From Gallibacterium melopsittaci (GTDB lineage: Bacteria; Pseudomonadota; Gammaproteobacteria; Enterobacterales; Pasteurellaceae): 20,431 nucleotides of DNA. The DNA is taken from the NCBI RefSeq assembly GCF_042433085.1, contig NZ_JBHLWA010000015.1:1-20431 (forward strand), given 5' to 3'. Of this stretch, positions 14,564 to 20,431 are shown in pieces; within the stretch, counting starts at the first letter, position 1, and each line of letters opens with the position of its first letter. The position numbers and the translations under genes were made by a program. Below the pieces are notes generated by a model, which worked only from the letters and a program-made list of their open reading frames with translations, made no database searches and was not told the origin of the DNA.

Positions 14564-16003
14564 TTACAGTGGGTTTTGATTGACTGCAGGTAGATTTGTT
14601 TCTATTGGATTGTCATGTGGAAGCTGTGCTTGTTCTTGGATTCGATAATAATTCACTATACTGTTATGATAGCGACGAATGTTTTCGACATATTGATAGG
14701 CTTCATAGCCACGAGCATAGCCAAATTTTAATTTACTATAATATTTTTTATCGGCTAACAACGGTAAATTGGCTTTCACATCTAGCCAATTATTGGGGTC
14801 CCCACCTAAATTTTCTGTTAAACGACGAACATCGAGTAAATGTCCTAAACCTAAGTTATAAGCGACAAGAGCAAACCAAATTTTATCTTCTGTTGCAATG
14901 GTTTCAGGCATTTTTCCTAATAACATATGTAGATATTCGGCACCTGCTTTAATACTTTGTTCAGGATCGGTTCGATCTGCAATCTTCATTCGACTTGCGG
15001 TTTCTTTGGTTAACATCATTATTCCGCGCACCCCAGTCGGCGAAGTGGCATTTGCATCCCAATGTGACTCTTGATAAGAAATAGCAGCAAGGAGTTTCCA
15101 ATCTAATGGAGCAGCATAACGCTGAAAGAATGCTAAATAGGCTGGTAAAGTATTTTCTATCGCTGAGATGTAAGTTTTAGCATCAACATAATCAAATTGT
15201 GAGAGATGGCTAAAATATTTTTCTTCAATACGCGAGATAAGCCCTGATTCTTTGGACGAGTTCATAAAATCTAGTAGTGCAGCTTGTAATTCATTATAAG
15301 GATTGTGTGGTAAATACCAATGTACAGAAGTTTCTTCAGTTAAATCAAATCCAACAGCTAGATTAGGTTTAACTTGTTGAATCGAAGCAACATCTATTGA
15401 GCTTGCAATCGTGTAATCTACCTCTCCATTAGCAACAGCAAGTAGGGCTTCTTCTGGAGAGATATTGTTATCTACTCGCCACTCTAATTGAGGATATTGT
15501 TGTTTTAACTCCGAAAGTTTTTTTTGCAAATTGACATTATTGGTAATCAGTAATTTCCCTTTTAATTGGTTGATATCATAAGGACGAGGCTTATCTTTGC
15601 GATAAACAAGTTGCCAAGAAGCAGAATAGTAACTCGGACCAAGTTGAAAATGTTCTGCTTGTTCTGGTTGATACATTAAATTTGCTGCCGCAAGATCGAT
15701 TTGGTTGTTTGCTAGTGCATGAAAGAGTTCTTCAGAATTATCAAAGGTTTTAATATTGAGTTGTACTCCAAGATAGTCGGCAAAGGCTTTGGTTAGTTCG
15801 TACTCTAATCCTGCTGCACCATTAGCATTGATGAAATAAGAGAAGGCATTATTAATTGTACCAACTACTAATTCATCACGCTGCTTAATTGAAGAATAAA
15901 GATTATCATCAGAACGCATAATTTTTTGCCATGGGAAAACCATGTCAATAGCCCATAATAATAGACCGAACGCTAGAATGATACGAATGGATAATCCTTT
16001 CAA
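14564..16003 (-). CDS. mltF: Membrane-bound lytic murein transglycosylase F
   Basis: The 479-residue enzyme cleaves peptidoglycan between MurNAc and GlcNAc, leaving 1,6-anhydroMurNAc ends. The N-terminal hydrophobic segment (about 4-22) is a signal or anchor. A periplasmic solute-binding-like domain (about 40-265) with GLEYELTKAFADYLGV precedes the SLT catalytic domain. The catalytic Glu is residue 312 in SYQESHWDANATSPTGVRG, followed by MMLTKETA and WFALVAYNLGLGH. Length and domain order match E. coli MltF. No ATG lies at the start: I prefer TTG at 16003, which has GAGG five bases upstream; the in-frame TTG at 16024 would leave a leader of only about five bases. The gene is divergent from purL, a neighbourhood also seen in E. 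coli (recalled, not checked). Confidence 0.92.
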   Translation of the reverse strand: MKGLSIRIILAFGLLLWAIDMVFPWQKIMRSDDNLYSSIKQRDELVVGTINNAFSYFINANGAAGLEYELTKAFADYLGVQLNIKTFDNSEELFHALANNQIDLAAANLMYQPEQAEHFQLGPSYYSASWQLVYRKDKPRPYDINQLKGKLLITNNVNLQKKLSELKQQYPQLEWRVDNNISPEEALLAVANGEVDYTIASSIDVASIQQVKPNLAVGFDLTEETSVHWYLPHNPYNELQAALLDFMNSSKESGLISRIEEKYFSHLSQFDYVDAKTYISAIENTLPAYLAFFQRYAAPLDWKLLAAISYQESHWDANATSPTGVRGIMMLTKETASRMKIADRTDPEQSIKAGAEYLHMLLGKMPETIATEDKIWFALVAYNLGLGHLLDVRRLTENLGGDPNNWLDVKANLPLLADKKYYSKLKFGYARGYEAYQYVENIRRYHNSIVNYYRIQEQAQLPHDNPIETNLPAVNQNPL

Positions 16004-16035
16004 AGAAACCTCAATAGTTGGCAATAAAAAGGCGC

Positions 16036-16064
16036 ATTGTATAAGATCTAATCGATAAGTACAA
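16036..16064 (-). promoter_or_regulatory. Predicted sigma-70 promoter of mltF
   Basis: On the minus strand TTGTAC (16059-16064) and TACAAT (16036-16041) are separated by 17 bases. The start near 16029 supports the TTG codon at 16003 over the one at 16024 as the beginning of mltF. Confidence 0.6.
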
Positions 16065-16074
16065 ATTAGCTAAT

Positions 16075-16090
16075 GCGCAAACGTTTCCGT
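16075..16090. promoter_or_regulatory. PurR operator in front of purL
   Basis: The 16 bases GCGCAAACGTTTCCGT match the enterobacterial PurR box ANGCAANCGNTTNCNT at every defined position except the first (G for A). The box covers the -35 region of the purL promoter, so PurR with hypoxanthine or guanine should block polymerase binding. The purR gene is outside the window. Confidence 0.85.
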
Positions 16091-16112
16091 TTGTTGTGAG
16101 TTCAGGTATAAT
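16084..16112 (+). promoter_or_regulatory. purL promoter
   Basis: A perfect TATAAT at 16107-16112 is preceded, 17 bases upstream, by a weak -35 (TTTCCG, 16084-16089) that lies in the PurR box. Transcription from about 16119 starts after the in-frame ATG at 16113, which rules that codon out as the purL start. Confidence 0.7.
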
Positions 16113-16151
16113 ATGCGCCGATTTTTTCATTTACAGTTAGGTAATAATGCT

Positions 16152-19100
16152 ATGATGCTGATTTTCCGTGGTGCAACCGCTCTTTCTGATTTTCGACTCT
16201 CCCGCCTTTCTTCACAACTTGCAGAACAACAAATTTTATTGCGTAACTGCGAAACGCATTATCTCTATTTTGTGGAAGTAAAAAAGCCACTGAATCCTGA
16301 ACAAATTGATCATTTAAATCAGCTTTTTGAAGCGAATGCCGTAATGTCTTTCCCAGTTACTCAAGCAACGGAAAGTTTCTTACAGGGGCAAATCGTGATT
16401 CCACGTATAGGGACAATTTCCCCTTGGTCATCGAAAGCGACAGATATTATCCATAGTTGTGGTTTAAGTGATGTGGTACGTGCTGAAAGAGGAATTCTCT
16501 ATCATTGTGAATTTGATACGGTATTAACGGCAGCACAACAAGATCAATTCGTGAAATTGATCCACGATCGTATGATGGAAGAAGTTGTAGAGGATTATGA
16601 CCGTTTAGTTGAAATTTTTGCGCAACAAGATCCAAAACCATTAAAAACAGTGGATTTATTAGTAGGAGGCCGAGCAGCGTTAGAGCAAGCTAACGTAGAA
16701 TTAGGCTTAGCGTTAGCCAGTGATGAAATTGACTATTTAGTAGAACAGTTCACTTTGTTAGGTCGTAATCCAACAGATGTTGAATTGTATATGTTTGCGC
16801 AAGCAAACTCTGAACATTGTCGCCATAAAATTTTTAATGCAGATTGGGTTATTGACGGCGAAGCACAGGCAAAATCATTGTTTAAAATGATTAAAAATAC
16901 CTATGAAAAAACACCTGATTATGTGTTGTCTGCTTATAAAGATAATGCCGCTGTTATGGAGGGTTCCGCAGCGGGACGTTTCTTCCCAGATCAAGATGGT
17001 ACTTATCGTTATCATACTGAACAAATGCCAATTTTGATGAAGGTCGAAACGCATAATCACCCAACAGCAATCTCACCATTCCCAGGCGCTGCAACAGGTT
17101 CAGGCGGAGAAATTCGTGATGAAGGTGCAACAGGACGAGGTTCAAAACCAAAAGCAGGATTAGTCGGTTTTTCAGTTTCTAATTTATGTATTCCTAACTA
17201 TCAACAACCTTGGGAAGGGAAACTTTCAAAACCAAATCGAATTGCGTCTGCATTAGACATTATGTTGGAAGCTCCGCTTGGTGGTGCTGCATTTAATAAT
17301 GAATTTGGTCGCCCATCGTTATTAGGTTATTTCCGTACTTATGAAGAAAAAGTGAATAGTTTTAATGGCGAAGAAGTGCGTGGTTATCACAAACCAATTA
17401 TGCTGGCTGGCGGAATGGGAAATATCCGTGAAGAACATATCCAAAAAGGTGAAATCCCCGTTGGAGCAAAATTAGTGGTATTGGGTGGGCCTGCGATGAA
17501 TATCGGGCTTGGTGGTGGAGCAGCCTCTTCAATGACATCAGGCAAATCAGCGGAAAATTTAGATTTTGCGTCTGTACAACGAGATAACCCTGAAATGGAA
17601 CGTCGTTGCCAAGAAGTGATTGACCGTTGCTGGCAAATGGGAGCAGAAAATCCAATTCTCTTTATTCATGATGTGGGGGCAGGCGGTTTATCGAATGCAA
17701 TGCCAGAGTTAGTGCATGATGGTGGTCGAGGCGGACGCTTTGAATTGCGTAAAATCTTGAGTGATGAGCGTAATATGAGCCCATTAGAAATTTGGTGTAA
17801 TGAGTCGCAGGAACGTTATGTATTAGCAGTGAATGCCGATAAATTACCACTGTTTGAACAATTATGCGCTCGAGAGAAAGTCCCGTATGCGGTGATTGGT
17901 GAAGCAACAGAAGAACAGCATTTAACGTTACATGATGAGCATTTTGCGAATAAACCGATTGATTTACCAATGAATGTGCTACTTGGTAAAACGCCAAAAA
18001 TGCAGCGTAATGAAGTATCAAAACAGGTGAATTCACCAGCATTAGCAACAGAAAAAATTGATTTAAGCGAAGCGCTACATCGAGTATTACGCCTACCCGT
18101 TGTAGCGGAAAAAACTTTCTTGATCACGATTGGCGATCGTTCAATCACAGGAATGGTTGCACGAGATCAAATGGTGGGACCGTGGCAAATTCCAGTGGCA
18201 GATTATGGTATGACAACAGCAAGTTTTGATACCTACCACGGAGAAGCAATGTCTATTGGTGAACGTGCGCCAGTTGCGTTACTTGACTTTGCCGCGTCTG
18301 CTCGCTTAGCGGTTGCAGAAGCAATTACCAATTTAGCACCAGTCAATATTGGCGAATTAAAACGGGTAAAACTGTCTGCTAACTGGATGTCTGCTGCGGA
18401 TCACCCTGGTGAAGGAGTAGGTTTATATCAAGCAGTAAAAGCGATTGGTGAGGAACTTTGTCCAGCGTTAGGTTTAACTATTCCAGTGGGTAAAGATTCC
18501 ATGTCAATGAAAACAACATGGCAAGAAAATGGTGAGCAGAAAACCGTTACTGCACCGCTTTCGTTAGTGATTAGTGCATTTTCACGTGTAGAAGATGTGA
18601 GAAAAGCGGTAACACCGCAACTTCGTACGGATAAAGGTGCAAATGAGCTAATTTTATTGGATCTTGGTGAAGGAAAGAATCGCTTAGGGGCAACAGCATT
18701 AGCACAAGTCTATAAACAATTAGGAGATAAACCTGCGGATGTTGAAAATCCTCAACGTCTAAAAGCCTTTTTTGATGTAATGCAGCAATTAGTCCAAGAT
18801 CAAAAATTGCTTGCTTATCATGACCGTTCTGATGGTGGGTTGGTCGTAACATTGGCTGAAATGGCGTTTGCGGGAAATTGTGGTGTAACAGTTGATATTG
18901 AGAAGTTAGGTAACGATGATCTAGCAGTATTGTTTAATGAGGAATTAGGTGCTGTATTACAAATTCGCCAAGCAGATCATCAATATGTGTGGGATATTCT
19001 CGCTCAGTATCAATTAACAGAGATTGCAACTGTTTTAGGTGAAGTTACGGCGGATAATGAGATTATCATTAAGCGTGGAGAAAAATTAGTTTTACAACAA

Positions 19101-20060
19101 TCTCGTTCTGTATTACGTCAAATTTGGGGCGAGCTTACATGGCAAATGCAGCGTTTACGTGATAATCCAGCTTGTGCTGATCAAGAGTATGCAGCAAAAC
19201 AGCAAGCAGATAATCCAGGATTATCGGCTAAGCTCAGTTACGATCCAAACCATGATGTGGCTGCACCTTATATTGCAGTAGGTGTTAGACCGAAAATTGC
19301 AATCTTACGTGAGCAAGGTGTAAATAGCCATGTAGAAATGGCAGCGGCATTTGATCGAGCAGGTTTCCAAGCCTTCGATGTGCATATGAGTGATTTAATT
19401 GCAGGTCGCCATAATTTAGTCCGTTTTGATGCATTAGTGGCATGTGGTGGATTCTCTTATGGTGATGTACTTGGTGCTGGTGGTGGTTGGGCAAAATCTA
19501 TCCTATTCCACAATGATTTACGTGAGCAGTTTAGCCGTTTCTTTGCGGACCAAAGTAAAATAGCATTAGGGGTATGTAATGGTTGTCAAATGATTTCACA
19601 TTTGAAAGAGATTATTCCTGGTGCTGATTTATGGCCGAAGTTTGTACGTAATCGTTCAGAACGTTTTGAAGCACGTGTTGGCTTAGTTAGAATTAATGAA
19701 AATAACTCATTATGGTTCGAGGGAATGGCAGGGTCTCATATGCCGATTGCTGTATCACATGGAGAGGGAAGAACAGAATTTGCCTCTGAACAACAAATTG
19801 TTGAGCTACAACAAAATCAACAAATTATTGCGCAGTATGTGGATAATTATATTCATCCAACTGAACAATACCCAGCCAATCCAAATGGTTCTCCATTGGG
19901 GATCACCGCGATAAGTAACCGAGATGGACGTATTGCGATTATGATGCCGCATCCTGAGCGAGTTTTCCGTAGTGTGACTAACTCTTGGTATCCTGATGAT
20001 TGGAGTGAAGATGGTGCTTGGATGCGTTTATTCCGTAATGCACGAGCCGCTTTAAAATAA
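16152..20060 (+). CDS. purL: Phosphoribosylformylglycinamidine synthase (FGAM synthetase)
   Basis: The 1302-residue enzyme (1295 in E. coli) catalyses the fourth step of purine synthesis: FGAR, ATP and glutamine give FGAM. It is the large fused form, in order an N-terminal PurS-like domain, a linker, two AIRS-type synthetase halves and a C-terminal glutaminase. Visible blocks are GTISPWSSKATDII, FAQANSEHCRHKIFNADW, the ATP site near METHNHPTAISPFPGAATG (as KVETHNHP here), GLGGGAASSM, and the glutaminase nucleophile Cys1142 in LGVCNGCQM with the His-Glu pair in MPHPERVF. The ATG at 16152 (or the adjacent 16155) matches the family N-terminus (MLIFRG); TTAGG lies about 12 bases upstream. It is monocistronic under PurR control. 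An rRNA promoter begins about 70 bases after the stop. Confidence 0.97.
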   Translation: MMLIFRGATALSDFRLSRLSSQLAEQQILLRNCETHYLYFVEVKKPLNPEQIDHLNQLFEANAVMSFPVTQATESFLQGQIVIPRIGTISPWSSKATDIIHSCGLSDVVRAERGILYHCEFDTVLTAAQQDQFVKLIHDRMMEEVVEDYDRLVEIFAQQDPKPLKTVDLLVGGRAALEQANVELGLALASDEIDYLVEQFTLLGRNPTDVELYMFAQANSEHCRHKIFNADWVIDGEAQAKSLFKMIKNTYEKTPDYVLSAYKDNAAVMEGSAAGRFFPDQDGTYRYHTEQMPILMKVETHNHPTAISPFPGAATGSGGEIRDEGATGRGSKPKAGLVGFSVSNLCIPNYQQPWEGKLSKPNRIASALDIMLEAPLGGAAFNNEFGRPSLLGYFRTYEEKVNSFNGEEVRGYHKPIMLAGGMGNIREEHIQKGEIPVGAKLVVLGGPAMNIGLGGGAASSMTSGKSAENLDFASVQRDNPEMERRCQEVIDRCWQMGAENPILFIHDVGAGGLSNAMPELVHDGGRGGRFELRKILSDERNMSPLEIWCNESQERYVLAVNADKLPLFEQLCAREKVPYAVIGEATEEQHLTLHDEHFANKPIDLPMNVLLGKTPKMQRNEVSKQVNSPALATEKIDLSEALHRVLRLPVVAEKTFLITIGDRSITGMVARDQMVGPWQIPVADYGMTTASFDTYHGEAMSIGERAPVALLDFAASARLAVAEAITNLAPVNIGELKRVKLSANWMSAADHPGEGVGLYQAVKAIGEELCPALGLTIPVGKDSMSMKTTWQENGEQKTVTAPLSLVISAFSRVEDVRKAVTPQLRTDKGANELILLDLGEGKNRLGATALAQVYKQLGDKPADVENPQRLKAFFDVMQQLVQDQKLLAYHDRSDGGLVVTLAEMAFAGNCGVTVDIEKLGNDDLAVLFNEELGAVLQIRQADHQYVWDILAQYQLTEIATVLGEVTADNEIIIKRGEKLVLQQSRSVLRQIWGELTWQMQRLRDNPACADQEYAAKQQADNPGLSAKLSYDPNHDVAAPYIAVGVRPKIAILREQGVNSHVEMAAAFDRAGFQAFDVHMSDLIAGRHNLVRFDALVACGGFSYGDVLGAGGGWAKSILFHNDLREQFSRFFADQSKIALGVCNGCQMISHLKEIIPGADLWPKFVRNRSERFEARVGLVRINENNSLWFEGMAGSHMPIAVSHGEGRTEFASEQQIVELQQNQQIIAQYVDNYIHPTEQYPANPNGSPLGITAISNRDGRIAIMMPHPERVFRSVTNSWYPDDWSEDGAWMRLFRNARAALK

Positions 20061-20109
20061 GGAAAAGTTCGGAAAATAGACGTTTCGTTGAAAAAAACAG
20101 CGAACAAGT

Positions 20110-20156
20110 AAAAAAATCAAAAATAGGGTTGCAAGGCGAGAAAAAATGCCTATAAT
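20110..20156 (+). promoter_or_regulatory. rRNA operon promoter P1 with A-rich UP-like element
   Basis: TTGCAA (20129-20134) and TATAAT (20151-20156) are 16 bases apart and followed by a GC-rich discriminator, GCCGCC, typical of stringently controlled rRNA promoters. The A-rich stretch at about 20110-20127 fits an UP element that binds the alpha subunit of RNA polymerase. Confidence 0.8.
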
Positions 20157-20184
20157 GCCGCCTCACGCAACAAGAGCAAGGAAA

Positions 20185-20207
20185 CAGCCTTACAGAGGGT
20201 AAGGCTG
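20185..20207 (+). other. Hairpin between rRNA promoters P1 and P2
   Basis: CAGCCTTAC (20185-20193) and GTAAGGCTG (20199-20207) form a perfect 9-bp stem with an AGAGG loop in the P1 transcript. There is no T run after it, so it is not a standard terminator. Its role is unknown. Confidence 0.5.
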
Positions 20208-20243
20208 GATTCTAGAGAGAAGAAAAAACTTCTAAAAATCTTG

Positions 20244-20272
20244 TTGACAAGGCAAGTCGAGTTAAGTAGTAT
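20244..20272 (+). promoter_or_regulatory. rRNA operon promoter P2
   Basis: A consensus TTGACA (20244-20249) lies 17 bases upstream of TAGTAT (20267-20272). Tandem promoters upstream of the antitermination leader are the usual arrangement in gamma-proteobacterial rRNA operons. Confidence 0.8.
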
Positions 20273-20281
20273 AGACAGCCT

Positions 20282-20343
20282 TTGCTGCGTAAGGCAGCAA
20301 GAAAATGTTCTTTAAAAAACCAATAACAGACAATCTGTGTGGG
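20282..20343 (+). promoter_or_regulatory. rRNA antitermination leader (boxB-boxA-boxC)
   Basis: The order matches E. coli rrn leaders: a boxB-like hairpin, TTGCTGC (20282-20288) with GCAGCAA (20294-20300); a boxA, TGTTCTTTAAAAA (20306-20318), close to the E. coli TGCTCTTTAACAA; and boxC, TGTGTGGG (20336-20343). BoxA binds NusB-NusE, so that polymerase resists Rho in the untranslated rRNA. Confidence 0.8.
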
Positions 20344-20431
20344 CATTCGGTAGGGAACTTTTTTAGACTGTGAAGAAAGAAGTTTTAAAAAGAATACCTT
20401 GAATGCTGAAAACTCAGAAATTCATTAAGAT

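Larger units (their letters stand above)
20165..20431 (+). other. rRNA operon transcribed leader (16S precursor 5' region), partial
   Basis: Everything downstream of P1 is expected to be the leader of a 16S-23S-5S transcript. The string CAATCTGTGTGGGCATTCG and the later GAATGCTGAAAACTCAG resemble the E. coli 16S leader, which pairs with sequence beyond the 16S gene for RNase III cleavage. The mature 16S start, which would carry AGAGTTTGATC, is not reached. Confidence 0.75.

Noticed and set aside
16447..19494. Minus-strand open frames inside purL
   Set aside because: His/Leu-rich antisense products of a highly conserved plus-strand gene; no independent coding signals.
20279..20431. Start of the 16S rRNA gene within the window
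   Set aside because: The sequence matches precursor leader features but the conserved mature 5' end (AGAGTTTGATC) does not appear before the window ends.
1..20431. CRISPR arrays, tRNA genes, insertion sequences or prophage genes
   Set aside because: No regularly spaced repeats, cloverleaf-like segments, transposase-like proteins or terminal inverted repeats were recognised.

Overview
The window is a chromosomal segment of a gamma-proteobacterium, most likely a member of the Pasteurellaceae. This is inferred from recalled similarity of the proteins to Haemophilus/Pasteurella and E. coli homologues, the rapA-rluA and rph-pyrE pairs, a PnuC transporter, a PurR box in front of purL, and a generally AT-rich base composition. 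I cannot resolve the genus. No exact copy of either known Pasteurellaceae DNA uptake sequence is present.

Left part (1-6177), accessory in character. The window opens in the 3' end of an AcuI/YhdH-type quinone oxidoreductase. Convergent to it lies a two-gene RND efflux operon on the minus strand: a lipoprotein membrane-fusion adaptor (3431-4564) followed by the inner-membrane permease (481-3427). The permease is broken by a +1 frameshift near 1621 and also seems to lack about 40-50 codons in frame at about 1020. This block is clearly richer in G+C than the rest of the window. Facing it is a MarR-type regulator (4712-5167), followed by a stand-alone six-helix ABC-type membrane protein with no ATPase domain (5198-6073) and a strong terminator. 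The region between adaptor and regulator holds two divergent promoters and four copies of a TTTRRGACT box, good candidates for the regulator's operators.

Middle part (6187-13130), core functions. rapA and rluA (RNA polymerase recycling and RNA pseudouridylation) form a tightly packed minus-strand pair. pnuC (nicotinamide riboside/NMN uptake) lies on the plus strand behind a 343-base AT-rich leader whose last 60 bases could form competing hairpins around the ribosome binding site. A bidirectional terminator separates it from hslO (redox chaperone Hsp33), which has its own promoter downstream of nhaA (Na+/H+ antiporter).

Right part (13142-20431), nucleotide and RNA metabolism. rph and pyrE form a minus-strand operon with an 11-base gap and no room for the E. 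coli-type pyrE attenuator. mltF (membrane-bound lytic transglycosylase) lies upstream on the same strand and is divergent from purL, which has a near-perfect PurR operator over its promoter. About 70 bases after purL begins an rRNA operon control region: an A-rich UP-like element, tandem promoters P1 and P2, and a boxB-boxA-boxC antitermination leader. The window ends inside the 16S precursor leader, before the mature rRNA. No tRNA, CRISPR array or insertion sequence was seen.
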